Assembly (NCBI RefSeq): GCF_000876015.1
Contig: NZ_BBQM01000018.1
Coordinates: 303,186-367,185 of the forward strand
Length of the DNA: 64,000 bases
Origin: Cupriavidus basilensis
GTDB taxonomy: Bacteria; Pseudomonadota; Gammaproteobacteria; Burkholderiales; Burkholderiaceae
Reading direction: 5' to 3'
Translations under genes and position numbers: made by a program
Notes under the pieces: model-generated
What the model saw: only the letters and a program-made list of their open reading frames with translations
Told to the model about the DNA's origin: nothing
Database searches by the model: none
Shown here: positions 8,498 to 15,013 of the stretch, in pieces
Position numbering within the stretch: the first letter of the stretch is position 1
Layout: each line of letters starts with the position of its first letter

Positions 8498-10816
8498 TCA
8501 GAAGTTGTGGGTCGCGGTGACGTAGACCAGGCGCCCCGGCAGGACTTCCACCAGTTGCTGGCTGGCGTAGTCGCCGTACAGCGTGCGGGCGAACAGGTTC
8601 TTCACGCCGAGCGTCAGCGACCACTGCCTGTCGCGGTAATAGAGGCTCGCGTCGGTGCGGGCCTGGCCGGGAATCGAGCGGTTTTCGCCGGTGAAGGCAG
8701 TGGCCTGATAGCGGGTGCGCGCCCAGATGCCGACGCCGACGCCCCAGCCGCGCAGGGTCTCGCCCTGCAGGTCATAGGTCGTCCACAGGCTGGCGGAGCT
8801 TCGCGGCAGCTGGCTGATGTTGCCCTCGGTCGGCAACTGATTGGCGTACGTGTAGCTGGCGATGATGTTCCAGCCCGGCATCAGGCGCCCGGTCAGGTCC
8901 ATTTCGAAGCCGCGGCTCACGACGCCCGGCACCAGGAAGGAAAAGCCCGGATTCGTCGGATCGCTCATCGCCACGTTGTACTTGGCGGCGCGGTACACCG
9001 CCAGCGTCCCCGTGAGGCGGTCATCGAGCAGGTTCAGCTTGACGCCGGCTTCCACCGAACGGCCGGTCTGCGGCGGCATGGGCTCGGCCCTGCCGAGGTC
9101 GCGCCTGATATTGGATTGCGGCGAAAAGCTGCGCAGCGCGTTGGCGTAGATCCCCACCGCATCGGTAAGCTGGTACACGAAGCCGATGCCGGGCGACCAG
9201 GCGTCCACCGAAGGCTGCAGGCTGGACCAGGCCTGGCCGTGGTTGATGCTCGCCAGGACGGTGAGCCTGTCCCACTTCAGCTGATCCTGCAGATAAAAGA
9301 CGTTCTGGTAAGTGCGTTCCGAATAGGTAAAAGACGGCTGCGGAGTAACCACCTGGCTCAGCGGCGGCAGATCGGACATCGGGAACGCCCCGAACGCCAT
9401 GCCTCCGTAGCCGCCGTTCACCGAAGTCCACGCAGTCGTATAGGCAAAGCCGGCCAGCATCGTATGCCGGACCGGGCCGGTGGCGAACCGGGCCTTGAGG
9501 CTGTTGTCGAGATTGAAGGAACGCACGCTGGTGCGGCTGGCAACGCCGGTGTACACAGCCACGGGATCGGACGTGCCCATGTCGGCGGGGAAAGCCGTGT
9601 AGGCCGAGTTGATCGAGCTGTCGGCGATATAGCGCGCCTTGCTCTGCAGGGTCAGCCCGGGCGTCAGCTGTTGCTTGAGGTCGTAGTACGCCGAGGTGCT
9701 GTTGACGGACATGTGGTCGTCCACGCGGCCCGACAGCCCGGTGAGCGGCGCCGGGCCGCTCAACAGGGGGAAGGTATAGCTGGGGGGCGGCTGCCGCCCC
9801 GTATGCTGCTCGAAGCCCACCGCCAGGTCGGTGCCGCCGCTGCGCCAGCCGATCGACGGCGCCACATAGAAATCGCGCTTGCCGTCGTGGCCGATGAAAT
9901 CGCGGCTGTTGCGCTCGCCCGAGACGACGAAGCGGTAGATCAGCTTCTTGTCCTCCGAGAATGCGCCGGCCAGGTCGAGCCCGCCCATCAGGTTGCCGTA
10001 CGAGCCGGTCTGCAGGGTCGCTTCGCGCACGGGCTCCGCCTGCGGACGCTTGACGTTGATGTTGACGATGCCGCCGGGATCCGATGCGCCCGCCAGGATG
10101 GCGCTCGCTCCCTTCAGGACTTCGACGCTCGAGAGCGCGATCGCCGGCAGCGACAGCGCGGTATCCGCGCGCGCGAGACTTATGCCGCCATTGACGCTGA
10201 CCGCCGCCGTCATGCCGCGGATGTACGGCGTGCCGCCGATGCTGTCGGCGCCTGCGTTCGAGATCGACACACCGCTGACGTTGCGCAATGCGTCGCCGAC
10301 GGACTGCACCTGCTGGCTTTTCAGCACGTCCTCCGTCACGACCTGGACCGACTGCGGAATTTCCGCGATCGGCGTGTCGGTGCGCGTGGCCGTCGAGGTC
10401 GCCACCGCGACGAAACCCGAATCCGATGGCGCGCTGCTGTCGGTGACGGTGATGGTCGGCAGCACGCTGGCGCCCGCGCCGGAGGCCGGCTCCTTGCGCG
10501 CGGGCGGCAACGCGCGGATCACGTAGGTCTTCTCGTCCTGCTGCTGCGCCGTCAGCCCGCTGCCCTGCAGCAGCCGGTCGAGCGCCTGCGGCACGCTCAT
10601 CACGCCGGAAACGGCCGGCGCGGCGCGGCCGGCGACCAGATTGTCGAGCGCCAGGATATTGACGCCGCGTTCCCGCGCAAGCTGCGACAACGCCGTCGAC
10701 AACGGCTGGGCCTGCATGTTGATCGCCGTCTGCGCGCACAGGCTGGCGCTCGCCACGGCCAGGGCCGCGCCCAGCGCATGGCACGCCCGCGTTTTCTGAT
10801 TCCATCTGAAAGGCAT
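8498..10816 (-). CDS. TonB-dependent outer-membrane receptor with N-terminal STN signalling domain
   Basis: 772 residues from the ATG at 10816, preceded by AAGGGA. Residues 1-29 look like a signal peptide ending near ASLCAQ. An STN (secretin/TonB short N-terminal) domain follows at about 30-92 (INMQAQPLSTALSQLARERG...). The plug starts near TDTPIAEIPQSVQVV at about 150. The beta-barrel fills the rest and ends in a terminal Phe (VTATHNF), as in outer-membrane proteins. The family is that of ferric-siderophore receptors such as FpvA and FhuE. STN receptors normally signal to a FecR/FecI-type anti-sigma/sigma pair, but none is encoded beside it. It is the first gene of the eight-gene unit. The ligand is unknown and could be a siderophore or a peptide. 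Confidence 0.92.
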   Translation of the reverse strand: MPFRWNQKTRACHALGAALAVASASLCAQTAINMQAQPLSTALSQLARERGVNILALDNLVAGRAAPAVSGVMSVPQALDRLLQGSGLTAQQQDEKTYVIRALPPARKEPASGAGASVLPTITVTDSSAPSDSGFVAVATSTATRTDTPIAEIPQSVQVVTEDVLKSQQVQSVGDALRNVSGVSISNAGADSIGGTPYIRGMTAAVSVNGGISLARADTALSLPAIALSSVEVLKGASAILAGASDPGGIVNINVKRPQAEPVREATLQTGSYGNLMGGLDLAGAFSEDKKLIYRFVVSGERNSRDFIGHDGKRDFYVAPSIGWRSGGTDLAVGFEQHTGRQPPPSYTFPLLSGPAPLTGLSGRVDDHMSVNSTSAYYDLKQQLTPGLTLQSKARYIADSSINSAYTAFPADMGTSDPVAVYTGVASRTSVRSFNLDNSLKARFATGPVRHTMLAGFAYTTAWTSVNGGYGGMAFGAFPMSDLPPLSQVVTPQPSFTYSERTYQNVFYLQDQLKWDRLTVLASINHGQAWSSLQPSVDAWSPGIGFVYQLTDAVGIYANALRSFSPQSNIRRDLGRAEPMPPQTGRSVEAGVKLNLLDDRLTGTLAVYRAAKYNVAMSDPTNPGFSFLVPGVVSRGFEMDLTGRLMPGWNIIASYTYANQLPTEGNISQLPRSSASLWTTYDLQGETLRGWGVGVGIWARTRYQATAFTGENRSIPGQARTDASLYYRDRQWSLTLGVKNLFARTLYGDYASQQLVEVLPGRLVYVTATHNF

Positions 10817-11142
10817 GAGCAGTTTTCCCTTTGTCTTCGTTTTTCCGCCATTGCGCTTCGCTGCCGGCAAGCACGCGCCCTTACCTCTAAAGCCGATCAG
10901 GCAGCCGCGGCGGTACCGTCCGAGCCCGGAAATCTTTTTGATCGGAAAACGAGACCGATAGGCGCGACCTATGGAGCGGGCGGCGCGCAAGGCGGCGGGG
11001 AAATGCGGGACAAATGCAGGACAAGTGGCGGGACAAGTGAGGTGCGCGCTTCCCGATTCTTGGTACCATCCAGCCCCAGGGCGCGCCCGCGAGCCAGCCG
11101 GCGCCCCTTTCCATCCACGAGCAATGCCACGGAGGTCATGCT
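10817..11142. other. Divergent upstream region of the receptor operon and a lipoprotein gene
   Basis: 326 bases between divergent genes, so it should hold the promoter of the eight-gene minus-strand unit and that of the plus-strand lipoprotein. The stretch around 10925-10960 is A/T-richer than its surroundings. I looked for a classical Fur box of GATAAT repeats and did not find one. I cannot mark a convincing -35/-10 pair. Confidence 0.4.
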
Positions 11143-11517
11143 GTGAAATTCACCAAGGTGCTGGCAGCGATGGCCTGCCTGGCGGCGGCGGCCTGCACCA
11201 CCACGCCCGCGCCCATGCCGGGCAATGGCCGGCAGATGTCCACCTACGACACCGACACCGAGTACACGGTGGAGTACGTCGCCGACGGCTTCACGCTGAT
11301 GGTCAACCATCGCTATTCCGGCTTCACGGTGCGCACCGGCACCGCGGAGTCGGCATGCAGGGCCATGCTCGCGAGCGTGGCGAACAACCTCGCCGAGCGC
11401 CGGCAGCGCCAGATCGAGCCGATCGATGCGCAGCGCGTCAGGCTCGCCACCAGCCGCAACTGGTACGGCAGGATGGCGACATGCTCGGCCACCGCGCCGG
11501 TCGCCTGGAAGCGCTGA
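11143..11517 (+). CDS. Small lipoprotein of unknown function
   Basis: 124 residues starting at the GTG at 11143, with GGAGG about seven bases upstream. The N-terminus is a lipoprotein signal with the lipobox LAAAAC near residues 13-18, so the mature protein starts at Cys18. The mature part is short and has two further cysteines (in ESACRAM and MATCSAT). These could form a disulphide in the periplasm. I do not recognise the family. It diverges from the TonB receptor operon and could share its control region, but nothing else links them. Confidence 0.75.
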   Translation: MKFTKVLAAMACLAAAACTTTPAPMPGNGRQMSTYDTDTEYTVEYVADGFTLMVNHRYSGFTVRTGTAESACRAMLASVANNLAERRQRQIEPIDAQRVRLATSRNWYGRMATCSATAPVAWKR

Positions 11518-11984
11518 TGCGCTGACACGCTCGCCGCCGCGCCGATGCATCCATGCGCGGCGGCGGGCGCCCTTCCCGCCCCGCTTTCACCTCCTCTCCG
11601 CGTCCTTTCACGCGTCCTTCCCCGCGCCTTTCCCCGCACGCCGGTCCGCCAAAGGCATGGCGGCGCGAACCGTTGACAGTCTCCCGTCTGCCGTGCCCTT
11701 CCTTAGGCTTACGGCGTTCGATCCATTGAATCGCCGCGGCCCGCGTACCAGACTGGCATCACACGACAAGTAAAACGACGGGCCGCGATTCCAGCCGCCC
11801 GCGGAAACACGACGAACCGGCCGGCACACGCCCGGCACGCGTTCGCTGATTGCCACGCAACCGGGGAACAGCATGCAGACCGCCATCACATAACCGGCGC
11901 CGCGCCGGTATCGCAGGATTGCCGCGCCCGCGCCTTGCGCGCGCCACGCCGGTCCCAGCCACAACAAGAACAAAGGAAGCGGCC
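11518..11984. other. Intergenic stretch, no supported gene
   Basis: 467 bases. Near its start, at 11533-11564, a 10-bp perfect inverted repeat GCCGCCGCGC/GCGCGGCGGC with a 12-base loop could end the lipoprotein transcript, but no T-run follows. Nothing else can be supported. Confidence 0.4.
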
Positions 11985-12587
11985 ATGGATGCTTGTCCAT
12001 TCCCTGGCGCGGCGAGCTGTTGCCTTTTTCCGCGCGGTTGCCTCGCGCTGCTTGCCATATGTGCCTCACTGGCAGCAGCCCCGGCGCGCGCGGATGATGC
12101 CGTGCCTCCAGTCATCGCAGCGCCCGCGGCGGAGCTGCCCACGGCATCGCCGCCGGCCGCGCCGGCGGATTCGCCGCAAGCCCGGCCGCAGGTCTGGCCG
12201 CAGGTCTGGCTGAACCCGGGCCTGCTCTCCTACCACTTCAAGCGCGCGGCGCACTACAACGCGTACAACTGGGGGTTCGGCGCAGACGTGCGCGTCAGCG
12301 AGGACTTCACCTTGTCCGCCGGCGAGTACCGCAACAGCGTGCGCCGCCACTCGACCTACGCCACGGTGGCCTGGCAGCCGCTGCATCTGGGGCCGCTGCG
12401 GATCGGCGCCACGGCCGGCGCGATACGCGGCTATCCCGACGTCAACAACGGCGGCTGGTCGCCGATGGCGGCGCCGGTGATCGGCATCGAGTACGGCCGC
12501 GTGGGCGCGACCCTGATCTACGTGCCGACGATCAGGGGCAAGGTCGACGGCTGCATCTCCCTGCAGATCCGGATACGGGTCTGGTAG
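11985..12587 (+). CDS. Putative outer-membrane protein, unknown function
   Basis: 200 residues from the ATG at 11985, with AAGGAAG upstream. It has an apparent signal peptide ending near residue 36 (AAAPARADD), then an Ala/Pro-rich linker to about residue 72. The C-terminal ~130 residues alternate polar and aromatic residues (LNPGLLSYHFKRAAHYN, WGFGADVRVSEDFTLSAGE) and end in a strand-like stretch finishing in Trp. This is the pattern of a small outer-membrane beta-barrel. I recognise no exact family and assign no function. Confidence 0.7.
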   Translation: MDACPFPGAASCCLFPRGCLALLAICASLAAAPARADDAVPPVIAAPAAELPTASPPAAPADSPQARPQVWPQVWLNPGLLSYHFKRAAHYNAYNWGFGADVRVSEDFTLSAGEYRNSVRRHSTYATVAWQPLHLGPLRIGATAGAIRGYPDVNNGGWSPMAAPVIGIEYGRVGATLIYVPTIRGKVDGCISLQIRIRVW

Positions 12588-12936
12588 GCGCGGGCGGCGC
12601 CCCGTTCGCGATGTTCCCGCGCCGCGCCGGCGTTACGTAACGCGTAACGCCGCGGCGGCACGGCGCGCGCGCGCCCGCCGCGCCGCCGTGCCCGTCCGCG
12701 GCCTTGTCCCGTTCCCCGCAAACCCTTGCGCGGCGCGGCTTGCGGCCTGGCCGCGGGCGCGCGGCGAGGCCCGCCCGCGCGCCCGCGGACGCCGCGCCGC
12801 GCCGGTGGCACGGCGATTGCGCATGCATGACGGCAGAACGTCGTGCGCCGGCTTCCCGGCCGGCCGCCGACGGCAGAACGGGAACCCCATATGTCCAGCA
12901 GAGACACCGGGGAGCGGGAATGGCGAGCTTGCATCA
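12588..12936. other. Upstream region of the 12937 gene, with a palindrome
   Basis: 349 bases of extremely GC-rich sequence. It contains the perfect 12-bp palindrome CGTTACGTAACG at 12631-12642 followed by CGTAACG, described separately. I see no gene in it. Confidence 0.45.
12631..12650. promoter_or_regulatory. GTTACGTAAC palindrome, candidate operator
   Basis: CGTTACGTAACG is a perfect 12-bp palindrome, followed by a further CGTAACG half-site. The same GTTACG/CGTAAC halves, spaced by five bases, occur at 14832-14848 upstream of the receiver-like gene. The AT-containing palindrome stands out from the GC-rich background. A shared DNA-binding protein is inferred, not shown. Confidence 0.35.
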
Positions 12937-13851
12937 ATGAGACATCCAATGGCATCGATTTTCAGCAGCGAGGAGCTGGACGCATATTTCTCGTCATACG
13001 CCGGCATGGAGGGCGGGAACATCGGTGCGGCGATCTGGCTTTGCGACAAGGAGCCGCATCTGCTGGCCGCGGGCGCGGCGGTGGCGCCCGCGCATGAGCC
13101 GCCGGCATGGGACGCGGCCTTCCGCGAGCGCCATCGCCACGACATGCCGCGCTGGCAGACGCACCAGCGCCTGGCCCGCATCATGGCGGCCACGCGCGCG
13201 GCCACCTTGCGCGAGACGATACCGGCCCTGGACTGGCATGCGTATTTCGAGCGGCATCTCTACGCGCCCGGCGGCTGGGAATTCAAGCTCAACCTCTACC
13301 CGCTGCCCAAGCCGCAGCACATGGACCTCTCGCAGATCGAGACCTTCCGGCGCAATCCCTACCTGAGCCCGAACTGGCGCTACGTGGATTTCTGCCGCCA
13401 GGGCGGGCGCTTCCGCTTCATCGCCGAGCTGCGCCGCCGCATGCGGCCCAAGGTGATCCTGTGCACGGGACAGGCCGAGGAAGAGGAATTCCTGCTGGCG
13501 CTCGGCTTCCAGGGCGTGCCCTGCTCGGAGCATCGCCTGCAGCCGGCCGACCTGGTGAAGACGCTGCGCGTGTACTCGCACGAAGGCACGCGCCTGGTGA
13601 TCTGCCCGAAGGTGGGCGGCCCCACCGGCATCAACTCCGACACCCTGCTCGACGCGATGGGCGCCTTCCTGTCGGTATGGCTCGACGCCGCCGACTTTGC
13701 CGATGCACGCGAGATGCGCGAAACGCAGGAAACGCACGACGTGCGCGGAATGCGCGGGATGCGCGGCGAATTGACCGAGCGCGACAGCCGCGCGTCGTGG
13801 CGCGCCGCGACGCGCGGCGCGGAGATCGCCACGGGTGCCGCGCCGGCCTGA
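12937..13851 (+). CDS. Hypothetical protein, possibly distantly uracil-DNA-glycosylase-like
   Basis: 304 residues if started at the ATG at 12937 (MRHPMASIFS); the ATG at 12949 is an alternative. An N-terminal GGNIGAAIWLCDKEP, a middle WEFKLNLYPLPKPQ and a later MRPKVILCTG recall the layout of UDG-superfamily-like hypothetical proteins. In those, a glycine/acidic loop, an N/P motif and a strand ending in CxG recur. I give this only as a weak resemblance. The last ~45 residues are a low-complexity tail with short repeats of the type REMRET and RGMRG. They come from an irregular short-period DNA repeat and look recently expanded. Confidence 0.55.
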   Translation: MRHPMASIFSSEELDAYFSSYAGMEGGNIGAAIWLCDKEPHLLAAGAAVAPAHEPPAWDAAFRERHRHDMPRWQTHQRLARIMAATRAATLRETIPALDWHAYFERHLYAPGGWEFKLNLYPLPKPQHMDLSQIETFRRNPYLSPNWRYVDFCRQGGRFRFIAELRRRMRPKVILCTGQAEEEEFLLALGFQGVPCSEHRLQPADLVKTLRVYSHEGTRLVICPKVGGPTGINSDTLLDAMGAFLSVWLDAADFADAREMRETQETHDVRGMRGMRGELTERDSRASWRAATRGAEIATGAAPA

Positions 13852-13883
13852 ACGTGCCCGGCGCGCGTGATGCGAGAACGCGG

Positions 13884-13916
13884 TAAAAAAAACGCCGCAT
13901 GCGGAAGCATGCGGCG
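13884..13916 (-). terminator. Strong intrinsic terminator
   Basis: A perfect 10-bp stem CGCCGCATGC/GCATGCGGCG (13893-13902 with 13907-13916) and a four-base loop are followed on the minus strand by a run of eight T (13885-13892). It can end either the candidate small RNA or transcripts from the gene at 14116-14613. Confidence 0.85.
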
Positions 13917-13981
13917 CTACGGAAGGAGGGCCAAGGGATGGACCCTCATCGGGAATACCACCCCCGGGGAGAGAGCGGTAC
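13884..13981 (-). ncRNA. Candidate small RNA with its own promoter and terminator
   Basis: On the minus strand, a sigma70-like -35 TTGGTC (14011-14016) and -10 TACAGT (13988-13993) are spaced by exactly 17 bases. This puts a start near 13981. A strong hairpin followed by an eight-T run ends the transcript near 13884, giving about 98 nt. No start codon with a ribosome binding site is apparent. Near its 3' end it carries a C-rich stretch (CCCTCCTTCC) just before the terminator, which could pair with Shine-Dalgarno sequences. A 5' part of the downstream region of the receiver-like gene at 14116 is an alternative source of the same terminator. Confidence 0.45.
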
Positions 13982-13987
13982 GAAGCT

Positions 13988-14016
13988 ACTGTAGCCAGTA
14001 GAACGGTCCCGACCAA
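13988..14016 (-). promoter_or_regulatory. Candidate sigma70-like promoter of the small RNA
   Basis: -35 TTGGTC at 14011-14016, a 17-base spacer, and -10 TACAGT at 13988-13993, read on the minus strand. The match to consensus is partial (3/6 and 4/6), but the spacing is ideal and a terminator lies about 100 bases downstream. Confidence 0.4.
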
Positions 14017-14115
14017 TCAGCCGCTTCCGAACAGGTATCCAGAAATTTCCGCAAATCCGCCGCGCGGGCGGTGGCCGTGACGGCTACCGCCCGTGCCGGC
14101 GCGCCGGCACGCGCC

Positions 14116-14613
14116 TCACGCCGCCAGGACCTGCGCCTCCAGCATGCTGGCGATGGCCGCTTCGAGCGTCACCAGCGCGGCCGTCTTGGGCAGGCAGCAG
14201 CAGATGCCGTAGCCCATTTCCGGCGGCGGCATGTGCAGCCACATATTGTCCGAGAGCAGCAGCACGCGCTGCGTCGGCAGCATGCTGCGCAACTGGCGCA
14301 GCATGCGCCAGCCGCTGGTCACGTCCTGCGGCATGCCGAAGACCAGCAGCTCGGCCTCGCTGATGGCGCCGGCGTGCCCCGGCAGCTCGTCCGGGTCCAC
14401 GCTTTCCACGCGCGCGACGCCGGGCATGGCCTCGAGCATGCGGCTCAGGCCCAGCCGCAGCAGCGCGCATTCGTCGATCACCACCGCGCGCACGGGCGCC
14501 GCGTCGTGCGCGGCCCTCTGCGGCCGCACGCCCTGCCACTGCGGCCGGGCCGAGGCGAGCCCGCGCGGGATGATGCTGTCGACGTTGGCGCGTGCGGTGA
14601 GTGCCATATCCAT
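14116..14613 (-). CDS. Receiver-only response-regulator-like protein, degenerate
   Basis: 165 residues from the ATG at 14613, with AGGAG eight bases upstream. Residues about 42-160 follow the NarL/LuxR receiver pattern: VRAVVIDECALLRLGLSRML, then a second strand at LLVFGMPQ, then a third at RVLLLSDN. The usual HTH output domain is absent. The phospho-acceptor Asp expected in the second strand is replaced (LLVFGMP in place of the usual VLLDLxMP), so it is probably not phosphorylated. It may be a phosphorylation-independent or pseudo-receiver partner protein. No histidine kinase lies near it. Repeats and palindromes upstream suggest specific control. Confidence 0.65.
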   Translation of the reverse strand: MDMALTARANVDSIIPRGLASARPQWQGVRPQRAAHDAAPVRAVVIDECALLRLGLSRMLEAMPGVARVESVDPDELPGHAGAISEAELLVFGMPQDVTSGWRMLRQLRSMLPTQRVLLLSDNMWLHMPPPEMGYGICCCLPKTAALVTLEAAIASMLEAQVLAA

Positions 14614-14831
14614 GATTGCTCCTCTGCTCTGTGCTCTGTGATCCGGATGGCGCCAGCGGCGGACGCCCGATGATGCAGAGAGATCGCAAGGCACATGCCA
14701 GGCGCCGGCGCCGGTTCCGCCGGCCCGGCCGGACGCGCGGCGCGGCCCGCAAACCCTTGCCTGGCAAGGATCTGCGGGAATCGGAAAATCTGGGATGACG
14801 GGATGGCGCGCATGGCGGCGCGTTCCCGCGT

Positions 14832-14848
14832 GTTACGCGTCACGTAAC
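14832..14848. promoter_or_regulatory. GTTACG/CGTAAC inverted repeat, candidate operator
   Basis: GTTACG (14832-14837) and CGTAAC (14843-14848) form an inverted repeat with a five-base spacer. It lies about 220 bases upstream of the receiver-like gene, and the half-sites match the palindrome at 12631-12642. Confidence 0.35.
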
Positions 14849-14858
14849 GTGTTCCGCC

Positions 14859-14912
14859 GCGCGTTACCGGCGCGTTACCGGCGCGCTACCGGCACGTACC
14901 GGCGCGCTACCG
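14859..14912. repeat. Tandem repeat, five copies of an 11-bp unit
   Basis: GCGCGTTACCG occurs twice in direct tandem, then GCGCGCTACCG, a 10-base variant GCACGTACCG, and GCGCGCTACCG again. The unit shares the GTTAC core of the nearby palindrome. It lies between the receiver-like gene and the FapA-like gene terminator. Confidence 0.8.
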
Positions 14913-14965
14913 CGGCGAAACGCCGCACCGCCACAGCCGGCCACGCGGGCGGGCGCGCGGCGCGC

Positions 14966-14995
14966 AAAAAAAAACCGCCCGGCAACGCGGGCGGT
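14966..14995 (-). terminator. Intrinsic terminator of the FapA-like gene
   Basis: The 8-bp stem ACCGCCCG/CGGGCGGT (14974-14981 with 14988-14995) is followed on the minus strand by a run of nine T. It lies about 20 bases past the stop at 15014. Confidence 0.85.
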
Positions 14996-15013
14996 CCCTG
15001 GCGCCGGCGCGGG

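Larger units (their letters stand above)
14614..15013. other. Non-coding region with repeats and a terminator
   Basis: 400 bases between two minus-strand genes. It holds the GTTACG/CGTAAC inverted repeat (14832-14848), a five-unit tandem repeat (14859-14912) and the terminator of the FapA-like gene (14966-14995). No gene is supported in it. Confidence 0.6.

Noticed and set aside
10817..11142. Fur box upstream of the TonB receptor operon
   Set aside because: No GATAAT-type repeats or close 19-bp match found by eye. Iron control remains possible but unsupported.
8507..11146. Long plus-strand open frame opposite the TonB receptor
   Set aside because: Same reason: an arginine-rich translation without any motif, mirrored from a well-supported receptor gene.
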